Made by a program: the position numbers and the translations under genes
Origin: Anodontia alba
Lineage: Eukaryota; Mollusca; Bivalvia; Lucinida; Lucinidae
Assembly: GCA_964016985.1 (NCBI GenBank)
Contig: OZ024831.1
Location: 21,752,609-21,816,608 of the forward strand
Direction of reading: 5' to 3'
Length of the DNA stretch: 64,000 bases
Notes under the pieces: model-generated
The model's input: the letters and a program-made list of their open reading frames with translations, nothing else
The model's database searches: none
What the model was told of the DNA's origin: nothing
In this document: positions 45,501 to 53,911 of the stretch, in pieces
Layout of the letters: each line of letters starts with the position of its first letter
Numbering within the stretch: the stretch's first letter is position 1

Positions 45501-45980
45501 ACTACAGTGAGGTTTAAAGCATTTTACGGCCAGCCAACTTCACCCTGGGTCCCGATGCAACTCTTAATACAGAAATACATAAAAAAAAATCGGTTCAAAA
45601 AAAAAAGGTAAGAGAAAAGTCCAGGGAGTGCCACAATCACAAACCGCAGCTCTTCCCAGACCCCAGGAGGAAGAGGAACCTCCACCACTTTTATCTGTTG
45701 TTTCTGGACGATCTTTACGAACAAAATTAGTCATTTATCGATTTAAGGCTATTTGGGTGGTGATCAGATTGAAATGACTCACAGATGCCTAGGATATCAG
45801 GACTCTTATCATGTGAAAACAATATGCGAATTTCACCTATATTTGGTAGGATATGACTTATGTTTAAATTGCATAGATGTAGACTTTTCGATAAATTTCG
45901 GAGTATTGGGATCAGCGGAATTGCTGTCTAACACAGTCTGAGATTCGATGCTATTACTAGGATCAGAAGTATTACTCAGT
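42560..45980 (-). pseudogene. CR1-like EN-RT polyprotein, broken
   Basis: The pieces in order are as follows. EN start: ILPNIGEIRILF and DILGICESF at ~45,800-45,880. EN middle: RRKDIENAKIETIWSEV, YRPDSSS and ILIGDLNIDF at 44,942-45,190. The EN/RT linker is at 44,208-44,618. RT entry: YHPISILPTISKIFEKHVSN at 43,746-43,928. RT core: FINDLPLF and DLYADDATFH at 43,196-43,552, followed by YGFMTCSGTSSTNLDRILKL at 42,854-43,042. C-terminus: CSAPRLWNSLPVSVRN at 42,560-42,796. At least five frameshifts separate them. Inactive. Confidence 0.78.
45187..45682 (-). mobile_element. Insertion with two ~78-bp direct repeats
   Basis: This splits the EN domain after KDRPETTDKSGGG. Two direct copies (45,604-45,682 and 45,197-45,275) of a module with CTCTTCCTC, GGGAAGAG, GATTGTG(G/A)CACTCCC and CTTTTCTCTTACC plus a T-run border ~330 bases of unrelated sequence. 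It may be a dimeric SINE or a short terminal-repeat element. A single module exists in copy D and at 39.77 kb. Confidence 0.55.
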
Positions 45981-46075
45981 GTAGAGTCGTTGAGATCGCC
46001 GATTTCTGGCACATTATCAGAGGTGTGGCTAGTGGAATAAATCTGTCTGCCAAACTCGCACTGAAAATATTAAAA

Positions 46076-46486
46076 TTAATTATTAAGATTGTTTGTTAAC
46101 AGATCATTCAAGTTTGTTACTTATTGATAAGGAACATGCATGGGGCTGTTGAATACAATATTGTTCTACGCGCCCTGTGGATCCCTACCATGAATTGTAC
46201 TTAGACTGTGGAATATTTCTTCCATTATACCAGCAGTTTTGTGTGAAGTGTCCATTTTTTTAACAAATGTACAGCATCTCATTAATCTAATTACCTGTAA
46301 ATGCTATCTATGCAAACACCTGCTTGCTTATTGGTTACTGAATATGCCGCTAATTCCATTGCAACAGATTATCCCTTTAACACCTAATTAACAAACACAT
46401 GACTGTCGATTGATAATACCCCAAAGCTGACATTCAGCGAACATTTCGCTCTTATTTTTTAAAGAATGTTAAAATACCAGTTATTA
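46076..46486. other. Unassigned AT-rich stretch
   Basis: No coding, RNA or repeat signal was recognised between the CR1-like element and the next TIR. Confidence 0.6.
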
Positions 46487-47227
46487 TGTCGCCTGCGTAG
46501 CATGGCAGACACATAGGGATCATGTTGTCGTCGTCGGCGGCGGCATCGTCGTCGCCGTCGTCGGTGTCGTCACACTTTCGGTTCCGTTAAATAACTTTTG
46601 AAGGGATGTACTGATTTCATTCATATTTTGCAGAACTTTATATTACTATAAAATACAGATCAAGCTCGATATTGGTAATCGTCCGCTAAATTTTGGCTGA
46701 GTTATGGCCCTTTTTCTACTTAGTTTTTGCTGTTCGTTTCCGCTCAATAACTTTTGAAGAGATGCATTGATTTCATTCAAACTTTGCAGAACTTTATATA
46801 ACTGTAAAATACTGGTCAAGTTTGATATTGGTAATCATCCGCCAAATTTTGGCTGAGTTATGGCCCTTTTTCGACTTAGTTTTTGTTGATATGTTGATAT
46901 TGGTTTCCGATCAATAACGTTTGCAGGGATGCATTGATTTTATTGAAAGTTTGCAGAAGGATATATCATTGTAAAATACAGGTCAAGTTCGATATTATTA
47001 ATCATCCACAAAATTTTGGCCAAGTTATGACCCTTTTTCGACTTAGTTTTTGTTGTTGGGGTAAAATACAAGGTAAAGATATTGTTTCCCCTCAATAACT
47101 TTTGAAGGGGTGCATTGATTTCATTCGAAGTTTGTAAAGGGGTTGCCTGTAGGGATAGGAGCGATTATAAGGCCTAGTGTGTTTTTCCTTTTTCATATCA
47201 AAAGGTTGGCGCTTTAAGCAGGCGACA
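46487..47227. mobile_element. TIR element with ~165-bp tandem core
   Basis: The ends are tgtcgcctgc and gcaggcgaca (10-bp TIR). Inside are a (gtc)n-rich block and about 3.5 units of 'caataacttttgaag(gg)', 'tgcattgatttcattcaaa', 'gatattggtaatcatcc' and 'gagttatggccctttttc'. It has the same plan as 54,219-55,655 with unrelated sequence. No coding capacity. Confidence 0.65.
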
Positions 47228-47795
47228 CATCCGATTCTCGGAATTCTAGTTTTTAAATACACAAATGTAAATAGATTCAGCGAGGATTTTTTCCTTTTTT
47301 CCTTTTGTATATAACTTTATTATGTTAATGTGAACTTCTGTTCTATTTTAGTCTTTGAAAGATTTCGAAATGCCGAATTATGTACATTTACCCGTAAAAA
47401 TAAATATGATAAATGCAATTTTGTACTTCGTACAACCAATAGAAGAGTTTATTCCAAATGCAGGCTGACTAGCCCTTGAGCATATACATACAGTTGCATT
47501 CAAACGCGCACGCACCCTCATTTAACATTTCAAACACTTCAGTGGAGCTAATGTGAAATAAGTGTACCAGTCCCAGATCCAGATTGGGAGGGGGGGGGGG
47601 GGGAGGAGGACATTCATGTTAATCCCTCCTCACCCCCCACCCCACCCCAGCCCACACACACACACCAGGTGGGTCCAAAATTTATATTTTGTACTATATT
47701 ATGTGAAAATGAATGGGATCCAGAAGGACTTGTGACAAACGAGGTGATCAGTTTTTGGATCCGTTTCTGAGTACAATAAATACACTAGAAATCAT
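47228..47795. other. Unassigned, low complexity in part
   Basis: This holds a G-run (47,589-47,604) and CA/CCCA-rich text to ~47,668. No gene or family was recognised. Confidence 0.6.
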
Positions 47796-47872
47796 GGTCC
47801 AGTTGTTCAAAGCTAACGATGTCGTTAGTTAACGATTCGTTAAAATTTACATCGAGTGATACGCAAATATGC

Positions 47873-47906
<34 letters not shown>

Positions 47907-48059
47907 TTGAAAATATGTGAGTAGCTTTTGCAGTGCAAAAGCTACTCACATTTTTTCAGCAAAAAATATCAGAATATTGTATATTGAATCCACTAAAACA
48001 GTTAACGAAATTACCCTTAACGAGCTCGTTAAGCTAACGACACTTTGAACAACTGGGCC
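47796..48059. mobile_element. GGCCCAGTTGTTCAAAG-type MITE
   Basis: The ends are ggtccagttgttcaaagc and ctttgaacaactgggcc. The inner sequence is ttaacgattcgttaaaattt ... cgttaagctaacgacac. It has acquired a T-run (47,874-47,905) and a small palindrome, gtgagtagcttttgc / gcaaaagctactcac. Its sister at 50,679 is in the opposite orientation. Confidence 0.75.
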
Positions 48060-48319
48060 CAGATGACCAACGCAGATCAGACTCTGCATCCGCTTTATCT
48101 AATGAGTCTGCACTGCATATTGAACGGACCTTGCACAATGTATGCACATACTGATCTGGAACTACAGTGGTCGCACATAATAAATCCTGCCTTTAATTGG
48201 AGATACTCATATTATTTCTGTGTTGGGTAATTTGTAAATATGGATAAAGTGTCGTTTTCCTTGGATTATACATGCAATTACTGTTACAACCCTAATTATT
48301 GTTTGTTTGTTTTTTTGTT

Positions 48320-48353
<34 letters not shown>

Positions 48354-48361
48354 TGTTGTTG

Positions 48362-48392
<31 letters not shown>

Positions 48393-48849
48393 TTTTGTTT
48401 GTTTTTTTGGACAGAGAGGCCTGCGCAAACAGTATAAAACCAGATAAGATGCCACAGATCACATTGTTTCATCAGGGTTTACGCTGTTTTCCACTTACCC
48501 AGCAGTGCTTTGAAAAATCAATAGATACTAGAATGCCCTTGTTAAGAAATTAGGACAAGTATGGCAAAAAATAGCCAGGTTATGCTCATGCAAAATACAC
48601 AACCTTTTAAAACACCAAATGAACAGTAACAATAGAAAAGGACCATTATGACAGTGATATACACATCCGGGCAGACTGATCAATGTCGTTTGCTCAAGAA
48701 CATATTAAAAGTGAAAATCCAGGTCAGAATGTGCAGATGTGCAGTTTGTTCTGGGTTTGCAGTGCTTGCATAATTCAAAATCTTCCTTTTCTCATATTCT
48801 GACACAACTGACCTTTATCTGAGCCAGGTCACTTAGTCAGAGAAATCCT
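48060..48849. other. Repeat debris and T-rich run
   Basis: A T-rich (gttt)n tract lies at 48,296-48,410. The text 'gcctgcgcaaacag' and 'catcagggtttacgctgttt' resembles 37.6-37.9 kb. No coding sequence was found. Confidence 0.6.
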
Positions 48850-49060
48850 TTAACGCTTAGCATTCGGGTAAATTTTTTCAGCGGACGACATATTGAAATA
48901 ATTGTCTTATTTTTCTCCAGAAAACAGGTTTTAACATTTCATACAAATTTTCTCCAATGCAGACAATCTGCATAAAATGTCTAATCTCTGTTTTCTGGAA
49001 AAAATATATATCGCCAATTTGTTTTCTGCTGTATTATCCAAAGAGTGTGGTAAAGGTTAA
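48850..49060. mobile_element. TTAA-ended palindromic MITE
   Basis: The ends are ttaacgcttagcattcggg and agagtgtggtaaaggttaa. The central foldback aaaacaggttttaacat ... tctgttttctggaaaa is diverged. It is 211 bp, the same size as the 29,366 copy. Confidence 0.72.
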
Positions 49061-49162
49061 TTTGCTAGATCAATAGAAATTTGCTTTGATGATAAAATTA
49101 AAATAAAAATAGTATATGCTACATCAAGTAATTAATTGAAAGGGACAAGATGATGATATACT

Positions 49163-49262
49163 TATTTTTCCCATAAAATAGGCTTTGAAATTTCATTCGA
49201 ATTATCTCCAACAGAGACAGTTTGCATGAAATTTCAAAACCCGTTTTGAAGAAAAATATTTT
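49163..49262. mobile_element. Degenerate copy of the TTAA MITE
   Basis: Only the central foldback remains (tttttcccataaaatagg / cccgttttgaagaaaaa, around atctccaacagagacag). The end motif reads ttttaaccctta. 49,263-49,584 is otherwise repeat-like (tgcgagagtaacatt, ttgctacatgatttcccca). Confidence 0.55.
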
Positions 49263-50318
49263 AACCCTTAAAGCAACAAGCAAAATTCGTAGCGGATATT
49301 TTTTTTTCCCAGATAAAATAAGTAAGGGTGTGCGAGAGTAACATTATTTTTATTTATGGACGGAATTCAACCAAACTTGCTACATGATTTCCCCATAGGG
49401 TAAGGCTGTGCGAGTACAAAATATTTGTCCATCCACCAGTCATGAAAGCAATGTAGACTGATGAATTATCTGGTACCAGTTAAGAGAGGTATCCAGAAAC
49501 GTGACAGGGCGAAAATTAACTGCACTGCCATATAATGTAATTAACTGTATGTTCGTATTAACTCCCCACTTTACAGTGGTATTCATACTGAAACAGGAAG
49601 AGATAACTGACATCAACTCCTCCTGGGAACAACTCAAGAACATACTGCACTCGTCCATTGAAGAGAATGTTCCATCCAAGCTAACAGCAGCTAGACAGAC
49701 CCTTCCATGGATGAACACAAACATCAAAAGGGCCATAAGACGTAAACAACGGGCACACAGGAAAGCTATGGCCGCTACAAACGGCTCCAACGTGAGGTAC
49801 AGTTCCCGCTCGGGACAGCTCATCAGGACTGCATGAAGGATGTTGTTAGCAAGGACTTCAAGAGCAAATCGAAGTTCTGGTAATACGTTAAGAATAAGGG
49901 CCAAGAAAACACTGGGGAAACACCTTTGAAGAGCAAGGAAGGATACCTGAAAAGTGACGCGCAGAGCAAGATTGAAATACTGAACGACCAGTTTCACAGT
50001 GTGTTCACTAAAGAAGACGTGGAAGACTTCTCAACATGAGACCAAACCCCCATCAAGTTATGGGAAAGATCACCATTGACCAACGCGGCGTCCACAAGCT
50101 CCTTTCAAACCTCCAACCCCATAAGGCAACCGAACCTGACGAGATACCTTCCTTTGTACTGAAGGCTGTCAAAGATGACTTGGCACCTTTTCTCACCAGA
50201 TTATTCCAAGCATCACTGGATCATGGGATAGTTCCTCAAGATTAGAAAGATGCCAGGGTTGTTCCTGTCTTCAAGAAAGGGGAAAGACATATAGCGGCCA
50301 ACTGCCGTCCAGTATCTC

Positions 50319-50424
50319 CCCAGCTAGCATTCTTTATAAATCTACAGCGGGCCGTTATCGCCCGTCAGCTACCCTGACGGGCCGATAACGGCCCGCTTTA
50401 GATTTATGTAGAATGCTTACTGGG
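50319..50424. mobile_element. CCCAGCTAGCATTC MITE inside LINE RT
   Basis: It interrupts the LINE between CRPVS and LTSIT: the flanks gtatct(c) and (t)ctgacttcg rejoin to an open frame. The duplication is only about two bases (tc). The arms are as in the copy at 33,526. Confidence 0.8.
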
Positions 50425-50678
50425 TCTGACTTCGATAACATGCAAGATCTTGGAACACATCGTGCACAGCAGTATAATGACCCACTTCGACAATTTTGAC
50501 ATCCTGTGTGATAACCAGCATGGTTTCTGCAAGAAGCGCTCATGCGAAACACAGTTGATAGTCACCATACACGAGATCGCCAAACATCTGTCATGTGGGA
50601 ACCACGTCGATGTGATTTTGCTCGATTTTGCAAAAGGCATTTGACAAGGTTCCCCATGCAAGGCTACTAAACAAACTG

Positions 50679-50869
50679 GGCCCAGTTGTTCAAAGCGTCG
50701 TTAGCTTAACGAGCTCGTTAAGGGTCATTTCGTTAACTGTTTTAGCAGATTCAATATACAATACTATGATATTTTTTCAGCAAACAATTTGAGTATATTT
50801 GCGTATCACTTGATGTAAATTTTAACGAATCGTTAACTAACGACGTCGTTAGCTTTGAACAACTGGACC
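50679..50869. mobile_element. GGCCCAGTTGTTCAAAG MITE inside LINE RT
   Basis: It interrupts LLNKL / DFYG. Removing it and one ctg (50,676-50,678 and 50,870-50,872) restores the frame. A 3-bp TSD with these ends suits a PIF/Harbinger-type MITE (inference). Confidence 0.8.
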
Positions 50870-51638
50870 CTGGACTTCTATGGAATAAGAGGAATGGATT
50901 GGTATTTTTCTTTGTGGTGCTTGATAGGTGCACATCATCAGAAGCTGACGTTCTATCAGGTGTCCCTCAGTGCACGGTCCTGGGCCCACTCTTGTTTCTG
51001 GCATTCATCAACGACCTGCCAGAATGGGCCGAGCACTCCGACAAACGCCTCTTTGCCGACGAGTCCCTTCTTTTCCGCCAGATCGAGAATCAACGGAATG
51101 CTGACCTATTACAGCAAGATTTGAAGGCCTTGGAAGACTGGGAGAAGACTTGGCAGATGAGCTTCCATCTGTCTAAGTGCACAGCTATCAGGATACTACC
51201 CCAAAGAAAGAAACTAATCCAAACATCCTACACCCTGCAGGGTCATACCCTGGAAGTTGAAGAATTCAGCAAGTATCATGGCATCACCATCTCAGAGGAC
51301 CTTACCTGGGACAGACATATGTACTAAGTTGCTGGAAAGGGGAACAAGATTCTAGGTTTCCTCAGGAGGAATTTCAGGGACGGCACCATCCCAGTCAAGA
51401 AGGCAACATACACAGCTATGGTCCACCCGGCTATGGAATGCGCATCTACAGTTTGGGACCCGGTCAGCTGGAGGCATATTCAGCTGCTTGAACAAGTTCA
51501 ACGACGCGCTGCTAGATATGTTTTCAACAATTACTCTGACCGCACACCAGGTTGCATCACACAATTGGTGAAAGACCTGCACTGGGAAACACTGGAAGAG
51601 CGCAGAAGATCTGGTCGACTATGCATACCGGATAACAA

Positions 51639-51743
51639 CCCAGCAGGCACATAACATCAAAATGACGTCGTATCAACGTCGATGCGTGATCACGTCGCAT
51701 CGACGTTGATACGACGTCATTTTAACGTTGTGTGCCTGCTGGG
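51639..51743. mobile_element. CCCAGCAGGCAC MITE inside LINE RT
   Basis: This is a 105-bp near-perfect palindrome centred on gatgcgtgatcacgtcgcatc, with ends cccagcaggcacataac and gtgtgcctgctggg. It falls in the C-terminal part of the LINE (DNN / FVDVD). The flanks gataacaa and aaataac suggest an imperfect ~8-bp duplication. Confidence 0.78.
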
Positions 51744-52118
51744 AAATAACTTTGTAGATGTCGACCCGAGTATCTACCTGCAGGCCAGTGACAGTAGGAC
51801 CAGAGGCCAGGCACGGTTCTTCCAGTAGAGAACAGAGTACCCTGCCTACAGAAATTCCTTCTTCCCCGTGCGATCCGGGAATGGAACGGCTTGTCAACTT
51901 CTGTGACGGAGGCGACATCCCTCGAGGGCTTTAGACAACTGCTGTCTTCAGCCCACCCAACCCAGTAATCAGCCAGAACCTTCTGTACATAGTTTTAACC
52001 ACTACTGCTGCTTTTAACTGTATATAGACTGGACGAGGGATTGCTGTTTATTCCCGACAAGCTGCAGTACGCAGGACCAATTACGTTTTCGCGACCCGGT
52101 CCTTTATTGGGAGAAGAA

Positions 52119-52564
52119 GAAGAAGAAACAAAACCTTACCATGATGACTGCAGGGAAAATTCGATTAATTTGCTTTTTCTAGGGTACATAAATGTCTTTT
52201 TAAACAAAATTATACTATTTTAAGTTAAAATATATTTAAAACATATAAATAAAGATGCCCGGTGTCCTGGGGTGTCCTGGGGTAATGACCGACCCACATG
52301 CATATGCGTAATGTCAAAATACGGGTATAACTCAGCTCCGACGGAAAAAAAAAAGAGCAAAAAGAACGGGTCCGCTTATTTCGCATCCTTATTCCGAATA
52401 TAGAATTTCAAGAATCTCTAACCGTACTTGTCCGTCTGCTAAGCGTGACGAACGGACGGACGGACGACCCAAAACATGTTGAGGACATAAAAAATACTTC
52501 TGGTTATGCTTCGCTGCGCCGCTCTCCGACGCTATTCCCCGGTATTTTTCGTACGGCAAATTAT
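52119..52564. other. AT-rich spacer with inverted-repeat end
   Basis: This contains the right 28-bp repeat (52,259-52,286, see 41,208) and a (cgga)n tract (52,448-52,467). No coding sequence was found. The last part lies directly upstream of the promoter of host gene 2. Confidence 0.6.
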
Positions 52565-52586
52565 AACCAATCAGAAGCGATTATTG
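52565..52586 (+). promoter_or_regulatory. Paired CCAAT boxes upstream of host gene 2
   Basis: aaccaatcag (52,565-52,574) and an inverted attgg (52,582-52,586) lie about 300 bases upstream of the ATG at 52,880. Paired CCAAT boxes recruit NF-Y in animal TATA-less promoters (established). No TATA box is seen. Use here is inference. Confidence 0.45.
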
Positions 52587-52879
52587 GGTACGCTTTTTAT
52601 TTGTTCCCGTCTTCGACGTGTACCGTTGTGTTTCGGAAAGCACCAAGCCGGGAACCATTACAATTCGTGCGGCAAACTCAACCCTAAAAAGAAAAACAGA
52701 AGTTTGAAGAAAAAAAATCCTGAAATAATATTGAACATGGTTTGAAACTGAAATAGACAGCCTAAATAGGCTTCTGCTTCCTTCATGCAACGATTGCATT
52801 GTAAAAGTACACTGTTTTAATGCGTTTAAGGAAAATCTTTGTAAGTTTGTAGGCTAAGTTGTAAACATTCAGAACAAAT

Positions 52880-52964
52880 ATGGCGCAAACAAACACGCGC
52901 GCAAGGCGATCACCCCTTCGGCCTTTGAGACACGCCGGCATTTCTCAGGAAACCAGCAACATAG
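52880..52964 (+). CDS. Host gene 2, first coding exon
   Basis: ATG 52,880 is in a good context (A at -3, G at +4) and opens MAQTNTRARRSPLRPLRHAG followed by ISQETSNI. The donor GTAAAC follows at 52,965, leaving one base (phase 1). The N-terminus is very basic (seven Arg in 17 residues) and has a Ser-Pro site, as in many nuclear or chromatin proteins. No known domain is recognised. Phase and style fit the exon at 61,155. Confidence 0.6.
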
Positions 52965-53346
52965 GTAAACAAAACTCCTAATGTTATTTTTTTTTAATCT
53001 ATTATGATTTACATTGATCATGCATTGATTTTGTTTCCCACTGAAATTGGAAAACGAGCCCACGTCTGGATTTTGATGGGATGGAGCTAAAGGTCTTGTC
53101 GTAGTACCAAAGATCCCAGATCCGTTTAACCTTGTCCGGAGTATGCGACAGTATTAAGTGATATGGAACATGGGGCCGGAACATGGTTGCACAATGATTG
53201 ACCGAGCCTCTGCGGCTAGTGCTGCTGGGTTCGACCACTACAGAGTGTTCAGCCCAGGGTGGGAAATTTTCTGATTTAATCATTTTCCATTAGCATCATT
53301 TGCAGGGATGGTATGAATACTGTAATGGTATGTTTACTAGAGAACC

Positions 53347-53497
53347 CAGAGGTGTAAAATTCCCTTAAAATGTACTTGCCCTTATGGTCTAAATTTTTCA
53401 TTTAGATGAAAAATGAAGAAAGTTCTGAAACTCTCACTCGCCCTGCCTTAAAATTTACTCGCAAATGCGAGTGGGCGAGTGGAATTTTACACCCCTG
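53347..53497. mobile_element. Short TIR element (hAT-like MITE)
   Basis: The ends are cagaggtgtaaaattcc and ggaattttacacccctg, 17 bp with two mismatches, and the length is 151 bp. No clear flanking duplication was seen. Confidence 0.6.
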
Positions 53498-53911
53498 TGC
53501 AGGAAGCCCCTATACAGGTTAATGACCCAACTGCAGTGACAAAATCCCTTCTTAGTATAGCATCCCGCCCCTTGCGGGTACAGCATTTTCCGATAACAGC
53601 GCATATGCAAGTCATTTTTTTCCACTGCTCGACCCCACCCCACAGGGAATAGTCGGGACAACGACTCCTGCCATCGGTCCTGCTAAATAAAGCACACTGA
53701 AGGGACAACTGGATAGTAAAAGCCCTGCTCTTCTTCCCCTACCCCCAAGAACAATGAAAAATAAAGGGTTAAATATTAAAATCATAGTAGTCTCCACTAT
53801 TCACACAAAATCACAACCCCAGTACTTTCCTGGCACTGCAGAGACATTCAAACAGTCATAGCCATGCACGTTAGCCCAGCCATCCCCAACTCTTCCTGGG
53901 GTGGAGGGTCC

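Larger units (their letters stand above)
42119..46075 (-). mobile_element. CR1-like LINE, decayed
   Basis: This is a minus-strand element from an N-terminal endonuclease region (~45,780-46,075) to an (AAAT)n tail at 42,119-42,152. It is interrupted at 45,187-45,682 by another insertion. It has an EN and an RT but no RNase H, and its C-terminus has the APRLWNSLP signature typical of CR1/L2-type elements. 42,153-42,559 is 3'UTR with nothing else recognised. Confidence 0.75.
49585..52118 (+). pseudogene. LINE EN-RT polyprotein (CR1/L2-like), interrupted by three MITEs
   Basis: Plus-strand pieces: the EN/RT linker (SIEENVPSKLTAARQTLPW, then NTNIKRAIRRKQRAHRKA) at 49,590-49,836 and RT start NLQPHKATEPDEIPSFVLK and VVPVFKKGERHIAANCRPVS up to 50,318. 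Then come ILEHIVHSSIM and QHGFCKKRSCETQLI (50,440-50,640) and SGVPQCTVLGPLLFLAFIND with LFADESLLF (the usual ADD is ADE). The C-terminus is AAYR/IREWNGLS near 51,880. There are several stops (after GIVPQD, after DRHMY). MITEs lie at 50,319, 50,679 and 51,639. An (aga)n tail ends near 52,118. It has no RNase H. The 5' start is not found. Confidence 0.78.

Noticed and set aside
48207..48455. Lys/Phe-rich frames over the T-rich tract
   Set aside because: They are simple-sequence artefacts of a (gttt)n run.
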